From the NCBI RefSeq assembly GCF_015291625.1, contig NZ_CP030047.1, forward strand, positions 6,138,001-6,202,000: 64,000 nt of DNA. Direction: 5' to 3'. The stretch's first letter is position 1. Every line of letters starts with the position of its first letter. Position numbers and translations under genes: made by a program. Shown here one piece after another: positions 36,463 to 45,355 of this stretch. The DNA comes from Bradyrhizobium sp. CCBAU 53421. GTDB taxonomy: Bacteria > Pseudomonadota > Alphaproteobacteria > Rhizobiales > Xanthobacteraceae. The notes beneath the pieces were generated by a model that was not told where the DNA came from, did no database searches, and was given only the letters and a program-made list of their open reading frames with translations.

Positions 36463-37172
36463 ACCCAGCGGCCGACCCGTCGCGTCGCCGAATTGCAGAC
36501 GATCACCAGCGTCCGCATGTCGGCCATCTCAGGCTTGGCGTCGCGCAATTCGACCGTCTCGATGCGCTGTTCGGGCGCACTGACGGCGCGCGCGAAGATC
36601 ACGATACGCTCGCCACAGCCAGCCTCTTTCAAGATATCAAGGGTCCGTGCAAAGCCTTCAGGGCGGCTCGCCGAGCGCGGATTGTACATCGCGATCGCAA
36701 AATCGGCTTCGGCCGCGAGCCGCAGGCGCTTCTCGATCAGCGGCCATGGCTTGAGATTGTCGGAGAGGTTGATCGCGCAAAAATCATGCCCGAGCGGCGC
36801 GCCGGCGCTCGCTGCCGCCGCCAGCATCGCCGTCACGCCGGGCAGAACGCGGATCGGCAGGTTATGCCATTGCGGCGCGCCCTCCAGCGCCTCGAACACG
36901 GCGGATGCCATCGCAAACACGCCGGGATCGCCCGAGGACACCACGACGACGTGTCTCCCCTCGGATGCAAGCCGCAGCGCCTCGCCAGCGCGCTGCAGCT
37001 CCACGCGATTATCCGAGGGATGCAGCGTGAGCCCGTCGCGCGGCGGCACGCGGGTGACATAGGGCGCATAGCCGACGATGTCGGTCGCATTTGCGAGCGC
37101 TGCGGAGACCTCCGGCGTGATCAGCGCCTCGTCGCCCGGGCCAAGGCCAGCGATGGTCAGCGTGCCGGTCAT
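36438..37172 (-). CDS. cobJ: precorrin-3B C17-methyltransferase
   Basis: 244 residues. CobJ methylates precorrin-3B at C17 and drives ring contraction to precorrin-4. LTIAGLGPGDEALITPEV, GRHVVVVSSGDPGVFAMA, VLPGVTAMLAAAASAGAPLGHDF (in two parts) and ALYNPRSxxR-like AMYNPRSASRPEGF mark the family. It is the last gene before cobK in the riboswitch-controlled minus run and overlaps cobI by 4 bp. Confidence 0.95.
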   Translation of the reverse strand: MTGTLTIAGLGPGDEALITPEVSAALANATDIVGYAPYVTRVPPRDGLTLHPSDNRVELQRAGEALRLASEGRHVVVVSSGDPGVFAMASAVFEALEGAPQWHNLPIRVLPGVTAMLAAAASAGAPLGHDFCAINLSDNLKPWPLIEKRLRLAAEADFAIAMYNPRSASRPEGFARTLDILKEAGCGERIVIFARAVSAPEQRIETVELRDAKPEMADMRTLVIVCNSATRRVGRWVYAPRQVR

Positions 37173-37900
37173 GGCGCCGCCTCCCTGCGCCGCCCCTGCC
37201 CGTGCACCAGCACGATCGCAAAATACGGAGCGTCGGCCTCACCGAGATCGGCGAGCCGCGCGACCCGCTGATCCGGCATGGTGCCACGCTCGATGAGCCA
37301 CGCATCGCCGAGACGCCCTGCTGACGCGAGTGCGCGGCGGATTTTCGTCAAATTGCGGCCGGTCTTCATGACGACCAGCGCATCTGAGCTCTGCATCCGC
37401 TGTGCGAGCTCGGCTTCCGGCAGCGTGCCCATCAGAACGGTGGTGACATCGTCAGCAAGCGCGATCGGCCGGCCGATTGCATTCCAGCAACCGACCATGC
37501 CGGGAATGCCGGCGATCACCTCGATCTCGACCCGCCCCTGCAGGCGCGCATGCAGGTGCATGAACGAGCCGTAGAAATAAGGGTCGCCTTCGCACAGCAC
37601 GACGATGTCGACCGCGCGCGCAAGCCGCGCCAGGCGCTCGGTCCATTCGTCATAGAAACCCGCAAGCAGCCGCGCATAATCCGGACTGTCGAACGCGATC
37701 TCCGTGGTGACCGGATATTCCATCGGATATTCGCTAACGCCGGCGGCGAGCATGCCTTCGACGATACGCCGCGCCTGGCCCAGCTGCCCCTTCTTGCGGA
37801 AATAGGCGACATGCTGCGCGGCGCGCACCGTCCGGTTGGCGCGCACGCTCATCAGATCCGGATCGCCTGGGCCGAGGCCGCAGCAGATGATGCGTCCCAT
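37169..37900 (-). CDS. cobI: precorrin-2 C20-methyltransferase
   Basis: 243 residues. CobI methylates precorrin-2 at C20 to give precorrin-3A. IICCGLGPGDPDLMSVRANR at the N-terminus, VVLCEGDPYFYGSFMHLHAR and VIAGIPGMVGCWNAIGRPI are characteristic, and VMKTGRNLTKIRRAL lies in the C-terminal third. It starts 2 bp from the cobH stop and overlaps cobJ. Confidence 0.95.
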   Translation of the reverse strand: MGRIICCGLGPGDPDLMSVRANRTVRAAQHVAYFRKKGQLGQARRIVEGMLAAGVSEYPMEYPVTTEIAFDSPDYARLLAGFYDEWTERLARLARAVDIVVLCEGDPYFYGSFMHLHARLQGRVEIEVIAGIPGMVGCWNAIGRPIALADDVTTVLMGTLPEAELAQRMQSSDALVVMKTGRNLTKIRRALASAGRLGDAWLIERGTMPDQRVARLADLGEADAPYFAIVLVHGQGRRREAAP

Positions 37901-37902
37901 CG

Positions 37903-38535
37903 CTATTCGCTCCAGCTCGCCAGCGCATTGACGGCGGCAACCGTGATCGCCGAACCGCCCAGGCGCCCCTCCACCGTCAGCGCCGGCACCGGCGGCTCAG
38001 CCATCAACGCCGCCTTCGACTCGGCCGCGCCGACGAAGCCGACCGGACAGCCGATGATCGCCGCCGGCCGTGGACAATCGGCATCCTCCAGCATGTTGAG
38101 CAGATGGAACAGTGCCGTCGGGGCATTGCCGATCGCGACGATGGCGCCGTCGAGATGCGGCCGCCACAGTTCGAGCGCCGCCGCGGAGCGCGTATTGCGC
38201 ATCGATTGCGCCATCGGCGGTACCTGGGGATCGCCGAGCGTGCAGATCACGGCATTGCCGGCCGGCAGCCGTGCGCGCGTGATGCCCTCCGACACCATGC
38301 GTGCGTCGCAGAGGATCGGCGCGCCATTCTGCAAGGCTGTCCGTGCGCTTGCGGCCATGCCAGGCGTGAAGCGGACATACGCTTCCAGGCCCACCATGCC
38401 CGCGGCATGGATCATGCGCACCACCACCGGCTCCTCGTCTGATGTGAAGCGGGCAAGGTCGGCCTCGGAGCGGATGGTGGCAAAGGACTGCCGATAGATC
38501 GCCGCACCATCGGTCTCATAGACGTGCGGCATCAA
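37903..38535 (-). CDS. cobH: precorrin-8X methylmutase
   Basis: 210 residues. CobH moves the C11 methyl to C12, giving hydrogenobyrinic acid. The catalytic histidine corresponds to His43 in VVRMIHAAGM, the same number as in the Pseudomonas enzyme. GAPILCDARMVSEGITRARLP and CPRPAAIIGCPVGFVGAAESK (read in parts) are conserved. It overlaps cobG by 4 bp. Confidence 0.95.
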   Translation of the reverse strand: MMPHVYETDGAAIYRQSFATIRSEADLARFTSDEEPVVVRMIHAAGMVGLEAYVRFTPGMAASARTALQNGAPILCDARMVSEGITRARLPAGNAVICTLGDPQVPPMAQSMRNTRSAAALELWRPHLDGAIVAIGNAPTALFHLLNMLEDADCPRPAAIIGCPVGFVGAAESKAALMAEPPVPALTVEGRLGGSAITVAAVNALASWSE

Positions 38536-39695
38536 TGGCCTCCCCTAAGCACGGAGGGATTGGCGACGAGGTAAGAGCCGGTCAACCCTTGCATGACCGG
38601 CGCATCCCGCGTGGTGCCGCGGCGGATCAGGTCAAACCCCTCGCGCGACGCAACGAGGGTGACGTCAGCAGAGCCGGACTGGGCACAACCCTTGGCGCAG
38701 CCGGACACGTGAAGCCGGGCATCTGCCGGGACAAACGATGCAAGCGCCGATGCCATTGCACGCGTATCGGCATGGGCCTCACGACAGCGCGGTGCGCCGC
38801 TGCAAGCGATTACGCGGAGCGCCGGATCATTGGGATCAGTGACGAGGTCCGCCCCACAGGGCATCTCATGCAGCCCCTCCGCCAGCACCATCCGCCACGG
38901 CGTCACGCGGAGCGCCTGCGTACAACCGGCAAGATGGCTGAGCGTCTGCTGCGGCATTTGCCCGAAGGCCACGCCAACCATCGCACCCGTCGGATAGAGG
39001 CCGGGCACAGGGTCCGCCGATCGGGCCACGGGCTCGGCGTCGCCGCGAAGCGATTCGGGAAGGCTCGCACCGCCTGCCAGATGAGCCGCCATCCGTCGCT
39101 TCTCACCCTTGGGGCCACCGGAGACGACGAACCATTCAGCCAACGCGAGTGCGGCCTGCACGGCTCCGGACCGAGTAACGGAAAGCCCGAATTGTGCGCC
39201 ATCGGCCCGCACCAGCAGTCCGCCGCTACGGTCGCGCTCGATCCTGACATCGGCCGACGCGCCAGCTAGCACCCGCTCGCTACCGTCATCGATCGCGAAA
39301 CCGAACTTGGTTGGGAGATCGAGCGAAGTGCCGGCGAGCGCCCGCTCGAGCTCGACCACGAGTGAGCGCGTGTCGTCACCTGCGGTCCAGAACGGCGTCA
39401 CCAGAATGTTGCGCTGCGCCTCCGTATCCGAATTCGCGTCCAGCAATCCGAGCAAGGCGAGTCCGTCGATCAAGGCGGGATAACCCTCATCGCTGACGCC
39501 GCGGATCTGGAGATTGGCACGGCTGGTCAGATCAATCAGGCCGTTGCCGTATCGCTCAGCCAACTCGGCGATTCCTGCCGCCTGCCTTGCGTCCAGCCGC
39601 CCGCCGCGCGGGCGAATGCGCACCACGAGGCCATCGCCCGATTGCATCGGCCGCAGCGCGCCGGGACACCAGCCCTTGATCGCGACCGCGCTCAT
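38532..39695 (-). CDS. cobG: precorrin-3B synthase (O2-dependent)
   Basis: 387 residues of the sulfite/nitrite reductase-like superfamily. CobG hydroxylates C20 of precorrin-3A using O2, so it marks the aerobic pathway. The [4Fe-4S] ligands are visible as C298 and C304 (CSGAPRC) and C333 and C337 (GCAKGC). The N-terminal GALRPMQSGDGLVVRIRP is the usual ferredoxin-like start. It overlaps cobN and cobH by 4 bp each. Confidence 0.95.
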   Translation of the reverse strand: MSAVAIKGWCPGALRPMQSGDGLVVRIRPRGGRLDARQAAGIAELAERYGNGLIDLTSRANLQIRGVSDEGYPALIDGLALLGLLDANSDTEAQRNILVTPFWTAGDDTRSLVVELERALAGTSLDLPTKFGFAIDDGSERVLAGASADVRIERDRSGGLLVRADGAQFGLSVTRSGAVQAALALAEWFVVSGGPKGEKRRMAAHLAGGASLPESLRGDAEPVARSADPVPGLYPTGAMVGVAFGQMPQQTLSHLAGCTQALRVTPWRMVLAEGLHEMPCGADLVTDPNDPALRVIACSGAPRCREAHADTRAMASALASFVPADARLHVSGCAKGCAQSGSADVTLVASREGFDLIRRGTTRDAPVMQGLTGSYLVANPSVLRGGH

Positions 39696-42600
39696 GAAGC
39701 CTCCTGCAACGCCGCCGCAATCGAATTGCGTCGCGTCTGCCAGAGCGAGGCTTCATGCAGCCGGGTGAAGCAGGTTTCGATCGCAGCCAGCGCCGCCGGA
39801 TTCTCGCGCGCCATAAACGCGCGAACGTCATCGTTGCCGAGCGTCGCGTCGTAATAGAGATCGAACAAATGCGGCGGCACCGCACCGGCGAGATGCGCGA
39901 ACGCCGCCATATGCTCCAGCGTCGCCGATATCTCGGCAGCGCCGCGGAAGCCGTGGCGCATCATGCCCGCGATCCAGGCCGGGTTGGCGGCCCGTGCCCG
40001 CACCACGCGCGAGATTTCCTCGGTCAAGGACCGCGCATGCGGCTGATCCGGCCGCGTCGCATCGAGGTGATAGAGCGACGGAACGTTTGCGCCGAGCCGC
40101 CGCGCCGCCGCGGCGATGCCGGCCTCGTGCGCCGGATAGTCCGCCGCCAGCAGCAGATCGGTTTCCGGCAAGTCCTGGGTATGAACAAAGCTATCGGCAG
40201 CAACGAGCCGCGTCTCGATGCCGGCGCGGTCAGGCCGCATCTCGCCATCAGCCCCGATCGCCCACGACGAGGCCGACAGCCAGGCTTCGCCGGCCGCGTC
40301 GCGCGCCTCCTGAGTGAAAACGTCAGGGACAGCCGCAATGCCGGCGCCGTAGTGTCCGGGACGAGGACCGAACACGCGCGCCATGCGCTGCCGGTAGGGA
40401 TTCTCATCGCCCTCATCGCTGCGTTCGGACAACGCCTCGCTCGCGGCTTCGAACAACTGGGCAAGACCCGAGAAGACGTCGCGGAACAACCCCGATACGC
40501 GCAGTGTCACATCGATGCGGGGACGGCCGAGCTCCGCCGGCGCGATGATATCGTAGCCCGACACCCGGCCCGATCCATGATCCCAGCGCGGCGCGATCCC
40601 GGCGAGATGCAAGGCCATCGCAAAATCCTCGCCGGCGGTGCGCATCGTCGAGGAGCCCCAGAGGTCGACGACGAGCCCTTTCGGCCAGTCGCCATGGTCC
40701 TGCAAATGACGGCGCAGCAGCTCTTCGGCGAGCTTGACGCCTTGCGCGTGCGCCGACGGCGTCGGCACCGCGCGCGGATCGACCGCAAACAGATTGCGTC
40801 CGGTCGGCAGCACGTCGCTGCGCCCACGATAGGGCGAGCCCGACGGTCCCGGCGCAACACGCCGCCCCGAGAGCGCATCGCGGAGCGCCGCCCTCTCCGC
40901 TTCGCCGCAGCTCCCCTGCCCGAACACATGCAGGCCGTCACCGAACTGGCTTTCCTTGAGATCGCAGACGAAGCGATCAATCTGCGGAATGGCCTCGGCC
41001 GCGGAGACCGATGCTGCGAGACCGAGATCGTCCTCCAGCCCGGCGATGCGGGCTTCCTCGCGGATCGCGGCGATCAGCCGCTGCCGCCGCGCCGGATCAA
41101 GACCGTCCGCGGTCGAATACTCATCGAGCAAACGCTCGAGGCTGCGCAAGCTCTCCGGCACAGCCGCCTGCGCCAGCGGCGGCGGCAGATGGCCGATCGT
41201 CACGGCACCGATCCGGCGCTTGGCCTGCGCGGCCTCGCCGGGATCGTTGACGATGAAGGGATAGACCACGGGCAGATCCCCGGTCAGCGCTTCCGGCCAG
41301 CATGCCGACGACAGCGCAACCGACTTGCCGGGCAGCCATTCCAGCGTTCCGTGCGCGCCCATGTGGACCACGGCATCGATGCCCTGCTGCCGGAGCCACA
41401 GATAGAACGCGACATAGGCATGGCGCGGCGTGCGCGACAGATCGTGATAGTCGGCATCGCGACGACCGACCTCGCCGCGCTCCGGCTGAACGGCGATGAT
41501 CGACTTGCCGGACCGGATCGCCGCGAAATGAAACGCGCCGTCACGGCAATCGGCATCATCTTCCGGCGCACCCCATGCACGCGCAAGCTCGTCCCGGAGC
41601 TGCGGCGGGAGGCTGGGGAGCACCGCGCGATATTCGGCCACGTCCCAGGTCAACTTCTGCTGCAGAAGAACGTCGCCAAGTGACCCCACCGGTGCAAGAT
41701 CAAAGCCCGCGCTCGCGAGATCGGCGAGCAACGCTTCGACCGAGGCAAGTGCATCGAGGCCGACGGCATGCGCGATCTGATGCGGGCGGCCCGGATAGTT
41801 CGAGAGCACGAGCGCGAGCTGCTTCTCCTGCGCGGGCTTGCTGGCAAGCCGATGCCAGGCCGCCACGCGCGCGACAACCGCTGCGACGCGCTCGGCATCC
41901 GGGCGATGTGCAAGATGCGCGAATTGCAGATCGGGATCGCGCTCACCAGGCGACTTGAAGCTCACGACACCCGCAAGCAGGCGGCCGTCGACTTCCGGCA
42001 GCACCACATGCATCGCGAGATCGCCGGGCGACAGGCCGCGCAGCGACGAGGCCCAATCCTCGCGCCGCGCCGTGGACAGCGCGACCTGGAATACCGGACA
42101 TGATGCGGCCTCGAATGGCGTCGTGCCGTCGTCACCGGCCGCGGAGAACGCGGTCGCATTGACGATGGCGGCCGGCGGGCGTTGCGCCAACTGAGCGCGC
42201 ATCCAATCGGTCACGCCCGCCGCCTTCAACGAGGTGACGAACACGCCGTGGGCATCGAATCCGTTCTCGCGCAGCGCATCGATCAGCGCATCGACCGGCG
42301 CCATGTCGCCGGCCGCGAGATAGGAGCGATAGAAGGTCACCAGCACAAGCGGCCGGCCATCCGCTGCGGGCAGCGCCGCGACGGCACCGCGCCGGGAATC
42401 GTAGACGCCGATCTCCGGAAGATCGATCTCGCCGACGACAGGTCCGGCATAAAGTCCGGACGCCAGCGCCAGTTGCGCGATCACGGCCTGCGCGGCGACG
42501 GGGCCGCCCTTGTCGCACAGCACCTTCAGCCGACGCAGCGTCGAGACCGGCAAGGTCGAGAATTCATCGAGCCGCAAATCGTCGCGGCCGTCGGCCGGCA

Positions 42601-42940
42601 GCACCACCAGGGCGATGCCGCGTTCCTTCGCCAGCCGATGCACCGCGGCCAGCCCGTATGACCAATAAGGTTCGCCACCGATCAGCCGCACCAGGATGCC
42701 GCGCGCGTGCGACAGCGTCCGTTCGATATAGGTGTCGACCGACAGCGGATGGCGCAGCTCCGCGAGATTGGCGAGCCGCAGCGACGGCAAAGCGGCGCGG
42801 CCTCGCCGCCAGCCGGCCGCGAACGCCGCGAGATCACTGTCGGAAAACGACAACACCACGAGATCGGCCGGATCCTGGCCGAGGTCCCTTGGCGTCGCGG
42901 TCTCCTCAAGGCCGCGGCTCTCGCGGAAGACGACGTGCAT
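39692..42940 (-). CDS. cobN: cobaltochelatase subunit CobN
   Basis: 1082 residues, slightly shorter than many CobN proteins. It is the large catalytic subunit that inserts Co2+ into hydrogenobyrinic acid a,c-diamide. It is homologous to magnesium chelatase H. LSNYPGRPHQIAHAVGLDA, VHMGAHGTLEWLPGKSVALS, VYPFIVNDPGEAAQAKRRIG and GYDIIAPAELGRPRIDVT are conserved blocks. The partner AAA+ subunits CobS and CobT are not encoded here. The start shares one base with the cobW stop (TGATG). Confidence 0.95.
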   Translation of the reverse strand: MHVVFRESRGLEETATPRDLGQDPADLVVLSFSDSDLAAFAAGWRRGRAALPSLRLANLAELRHPLSVDTYIERTLSHARGILVRLIGGEPYWSYGLAAVHRLAKERGIALVVLPADGRDDLRLDEFSTLPVSTLRRLKVLCDKGGPVAAQAVIAQLALASGLYAGPVVGEIDLPEIGVYDSRRGAVAALPAADGRPLVLVTFYRSYLAAGDMAPVDALIDALRENGFDAHGVFVTSLKAAGVTDWMRAQLAQRPPAAIVNATAFSAAGDDGTTPFEAASCPVFQVALSTARREDWASSLRGLSPGDLAMHVVLPEVDGRLLAGVVSFKSPGERDPDLQFAHLAHRPDAERVAAVVARVAAWHRLASKPAQEKQLALVLSNYPGRPHQIAHAVGLDALASVEALLADLASAGFDLAPVGSLGDVLLQQKLTWDVAEYRAVLPSLPPQLRDELARAWGAPEDDADCRDGAFHFAAIRSGKSIIAVQPERGEVGRRDADYHDLSRTPRHAYVAFYLWLRQQGIDAVVHMGAHGTLEWLPGKSVALSSACWPEALTGDLPVVYPFIVNDPGEAAQAKRRIGAVTIGHLPPPLAQAAVPESLRSLERLLDEYSTADGLDPARRQRLIAAIREEARIAGLEDDLGLAASVSAAEAIPQIDRFVCDLKESQFGDGLHVFGQGSCGEAERAALRDALSGRRVAPGPSGSPYRGRSDVLPTGRNLFAVDPRAVPTPSAHAQGVKLAEELLRRHLQDHGDWPKGLVVDLWGSSTMRTAGEDFAMALHLAGIAPRWDHGSGRVSGYDIIAPAELGRPRIDVTLRVSGLFRDVFSGLAQLFEAASEALSERSDEGDENPYRQRMARVFGPRPGHYGAGIAAVPDVFTQEARDAAGEAWLSASSWAIGADGEMRPDRAGIETRLVAADSFVHTQDLPETDLLLAADYPAHEAGIAAAARRLGANVPSLYHLDATRPDQPHARSLTEEISRVVRARAANPAWIAGMMRHGFRGAAEISATLEHMAAFAHLAGAVPPHLFDLYYDATLGNDDVRAFMARENPAALAAIETCFTRLHEASLWQTRRNSIAAALQEAS

Positions 42941-43974
42941 CAGACACCAAGCCGAGCCCTGATCGCAGCTTCGTCGATATCGCCGTGTTCGCCGATCACG
43001 ACGAGCTTTGACTGCCTTGCCCGCACGCCCCAGGGCATGTCGAATTGATGCCTGACGCGCTCGCCGACCGATTGCACCAATAGCCGCATCGGCTTGCCTT
43101 CGACCGCGATGTAGCCCTTGGCGCGCAGCACGTTCTGTTCGCGTGCCAGTCCCTTGATCGATGCGACCAGCGCATCGACGTCCGAGACCTCGGGAAGGTC
43201 GATCACCACGGAATTGAAATCATTGTGCTCGTGCTCATCCTCACCGTCATGGTGCGAGGGGCGCGATGCGAGGTCATCCTCTGCCGCAGCCTCGAGGCCC
43301 AGGATCACGCGGGCGTCGATCGCGCCGTCGACGACGGGCAGCATCGGCACCTCGCGCGGCATCTCCGCCGCGATCACGGCCTTGGCCGCACTGATCCCTT
43401 GGGCACCCGCGAGATCGGCCTTGGTCAGCAGCACGATATCGGCGCAGGCGATCTGGTCCTCGAACACCTCCGACAGCGGCGTCTCGTGATCGATATTGTC
43501 ATCAGCCGCGCGCTGGGCGTCGACCGCCGCGGGATCAGGCGCAAAGCGCCCGGCGGCGACGGCCTCGGCGTCGGCCAACGCGACCACGCCGTCGACCGTG
43601 ATCCGCGAACGAATCTCCGGCCAGTCGAACGCTTTCAGCAGCGGCTTTGGCAGCGCGAGGCCGGATGTCTCGATCACGATGTGATCGGGCTTCACCGGGC
43701 GTGCGAGCAGCTGCTCCATCGCCGGGATGAAATCGTCGGCGACGGTGCAGCAGATGCAGCCATTGGCGAGCTCGACGATGTTCTCGGTCGGGCAATTGGC
43801 ATCCGCACACGACTTCAGGATCTCGCCGTCGACGCCTTCGCTACCGAATTCGTTCACCAGCACCGCGAGCTTCTTGCCGTTGGCATTGCGGATCAGATGC
43901 TGGATCAGCGTCGTCTTGCCGGACCCGAGAAAGCCGGTCACGACGGTGACCGGAACCTTGGCGAGCGTGGTCAT
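42940..43974 (-). CDS. cobW: CobW-family GTPase (COG0523)
   Basis: 344 residues. The P-loop GFLGSGKT is at 14-21, the metal-binding GCICCTV lies in the first third, and a histidine/acidic-rich segment (HHDGEDEHEHND) precedes the C-terminal domain. CobW is a GTP-dependent metallochaperone thought to deliver Co2+ to CobN. The start at 43974 overlaps the DUF1636 stop by 4 bp; an open extension to 44055 is read-through. It sits directly ahead of cobN, which fits this role. Confidence 0.94.
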   Translation of the reverse strand: MTTLAKVPVTVVTGFLGSGKTTLIQHLIRNANGKKLAVLVNEFGSEGVDGEILKSCADANCPTENIVELANGCICCTVADDFIPAMEQLLARPVKPDHIVIETSGLALPKPLLKAFDWPEIRSRITVDGVVALADAEAVAAGRFAPDPAAVDAQRAADDNIDHETPLSEVFEDQIACADIVLLTKADLAGAQGISAAKAVIAAEMPREVPMLPVVDGAIDARVILGLEAAAEDDLASRPSHHDGEDEHEHNDFNSVVIDLPEVSDVDALVASIKGLAREQNVLRAKGYIAVEGKPMRLLVQSVGERVRHQFDMPWGVRARQSKLVVIGEHGDIDEAAIRARLGV

Positions 43975-44345
43975 TCTGCGGCCTCCGGCACGACGGGAAG
44001 AGGTGGAATGCGGGCAAGCGACTGCTTGCGGAAGATTTCGGGACGGCTGCGCCACGGCACGATGCCGTCAGGCGCCGCGGCATAGGCGGTAGCGCCGGCA
44101 ATCACATCCCTGGCATGATCGGCGGAGAGGCGGCCGTAGACATAGGACCACCGCCCCGGCGCACTGAGCGCGACCGAGCAGCCCTGGCTACAGGCCGACA
44201 AGCATTCGACGGGAACCAGATTGACGCTATCGGGCACGCCGGCGTCGACAATTGCGGCATGCAGGCGCGCACCGGGCGCGGTCTCGCCTTCGGCCAGCGT
44301 CTGGCCGGCGCGGCAGGTGATGCAGACATGAAGTGTAACGCTCAT
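43971..44345 (-). CDS. DUF1636 family, ferredoxin-like cysteine protein
   Basis: 124 residues from the ATG at 44345. Four cysteines are arranged CITC near the N-terminus and CLSACSQGC in the middle, a pattern like thioredoxin-fold [2Fe-2S] ferredoxins. The C-terminal tail PEIFRKQSLARIPPLPVVPE is typical of DUF1636 proteins next to cobW. It is the first gene behind the cobalamin riboswitch. A role in cobalt handling or as electron donor for a Cob enzyme is suggested by context only. Confidence 0.85.
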   Translation of the reverse strand: MSVTLHVCITCRAGQTLAEGETAPGARLHAAIVDAGVPDSVNLVPVECLSACSQGCSVALSAPGRWSYVYGRLSADHARDVIAGATAYAAAPDGIVPWRSRPEIFRKQSLARIPPLPVVPEAAE

Positions 44346-44444
44346 CGCCCTTCCTGGATTGACTGCGGGAAGCGATGAGGCACACGAACCTGACGTGAAC
44401 AGGCCCGTTCCCCGTCGCGGAACACCCCGTCCGCCGGTCTCAAA

Positions 44445-44645
44445 CACACTGCGTCGGCAGGTCTCCCGGCTTGCGGAGCGGGATTTCTCCCTTGATGCCC
44501 ACCTTCCCGACTCCATCAGGGAATCAGTGGCTTGGGCATCTCTCCGGTCACGGTCGCGGGGGCGGCTACGCTTCGGGCAAACCTTGCGGTCAGAGCCCTA
44601 TCGCATTCCCTCTTCGCCTGTCGTAGGACAGGAACCAACGCGGGC
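44445..44645 (-). ncRNA. cobalamin riboswitch
   Basis: Read on the minus strand, the region shows the conserved series of the adenosylcobalamin riboswitch: GGTTCC near 44636, GGGAATGCGATAGGGCTC (44593-44610), GCCGCCCCCGCGACCGTG in 44549-44566, GCCACTG near 44530, GGGAAGG near 44505, and the B12 box AAGCCGGGAGACCTGCC (44456-44472). It ends about 100 nt ahead of the DUF1636 start codon and should shut down DUF1636-cobW-cobN-G-H-I-J when cobalamin is plentiful. Its promoter must lie within about 50 bp of the divergent cobO start. Confidence 0.95.
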
Positions 44646-44690
44646 CCACCATTCGTCCAAGCCTCGCACTTGTCAAGCCGAAGGAACGTG

Positions 44691-45344
44691 ATGATTTCTG
44701 ATGGAAACGACGCTGAAGACGGCGCCGTTGGCACCGACCCTTCATTGGATGCGCGCCATGCGGCCAAGATGGCGAAAAAGAAGGTCGCCCGCGACAAGAT
44801 CATGGCGACCAAGAGCGGTGACAAGGGCCTGATCATCGTTCATACCGGCGCCGGTAAAGGAAAATCCTCCTCCGCCTTCGGCATGATCGTGCGCTGCGTC
44901 GCGCACGGCTTTCCCTGCGCGGTGGTACAGTTCATCAAGGGCGCCTGGGATACCGGCGAGCGCCGCCTGCTCACCGGGCATTTCGGCGATCTCTGTCAAT
45001 TCCATGCGATGGGCGAAGGTTTTACCTGGGAGACGCAGGATCGCGCCCGCGATATCGCGGCAGCGCAAGCCGGCTGGGAAAAAGCCAAGCAGCTGATCGC
45101 GGATCCGAGCTTGCGGATGGTCGTGCTCGACGAGATCAACATCGCGCTGCGCTACGACTATCTGGCGATCGCCGATGTTGTCGACTTCCTGACCAATTCG
45201 AAGCCGCCGATGACGCATGTCGTGCTCACTGGGCGTAACGCCAAGGACGAGTTGATCGAGATCGCCGATCTGGTCACCGAGATGACGCTGGTGAAGCACC
45301 CCTTCCGCTCCGGCATCAAGGCGCAACCGGGCGTCGAGTTCTGA
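44691..45344 (+). CDS. cobO: cob(I)yrinic acid a,c-diamide adenosyltransferase
   Basis: 217 residues. The ATG at 44691 follows AAGGAA; longer open frames upstream run through the antisense riboswitch. The P-loop GAGKGKSS is at 53-60 ([17 protein letters not shown]), and [21 protein letters not shown]-like [16 protein letters not shown] and [22 protein letters not shown] (in parts) mark the CobA/CobO adenosyltransferases. It attaches the adenosyl ligand to Co(I). It probably forms a two-gene operon with cobQ (11-bp gap). Confidence 0.95.
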   Translation: MISDGNDAEDGAVGTDPSLDARHAAKMAKKKVARDKIMATKSGDKGLIIVHTGAGKGKSSSAFGMIVRCVAHGFPCAVVQFIKGAWDTGERRLLTGHFGDLCQFHAMGEGFTWETQDRARDIAAAQAGWEKAKQLIADPSLRMVVLDEINIALRYDYLAIADVVDFLTNSKPPMTHVVLTGRNAKDELIEIADLVTEMTLVKHPFRSGIKAQPGVEF

Positions 45345-45355
45345 TAGACATCACC

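Noticed and set aside
44532..44690. N-terminal extension of CobO
   Set aside because: It would translate the complement of the cobalamin riboswitch. The ATG at 44691 has AAGGAA upstream and gives the normal CobO length.
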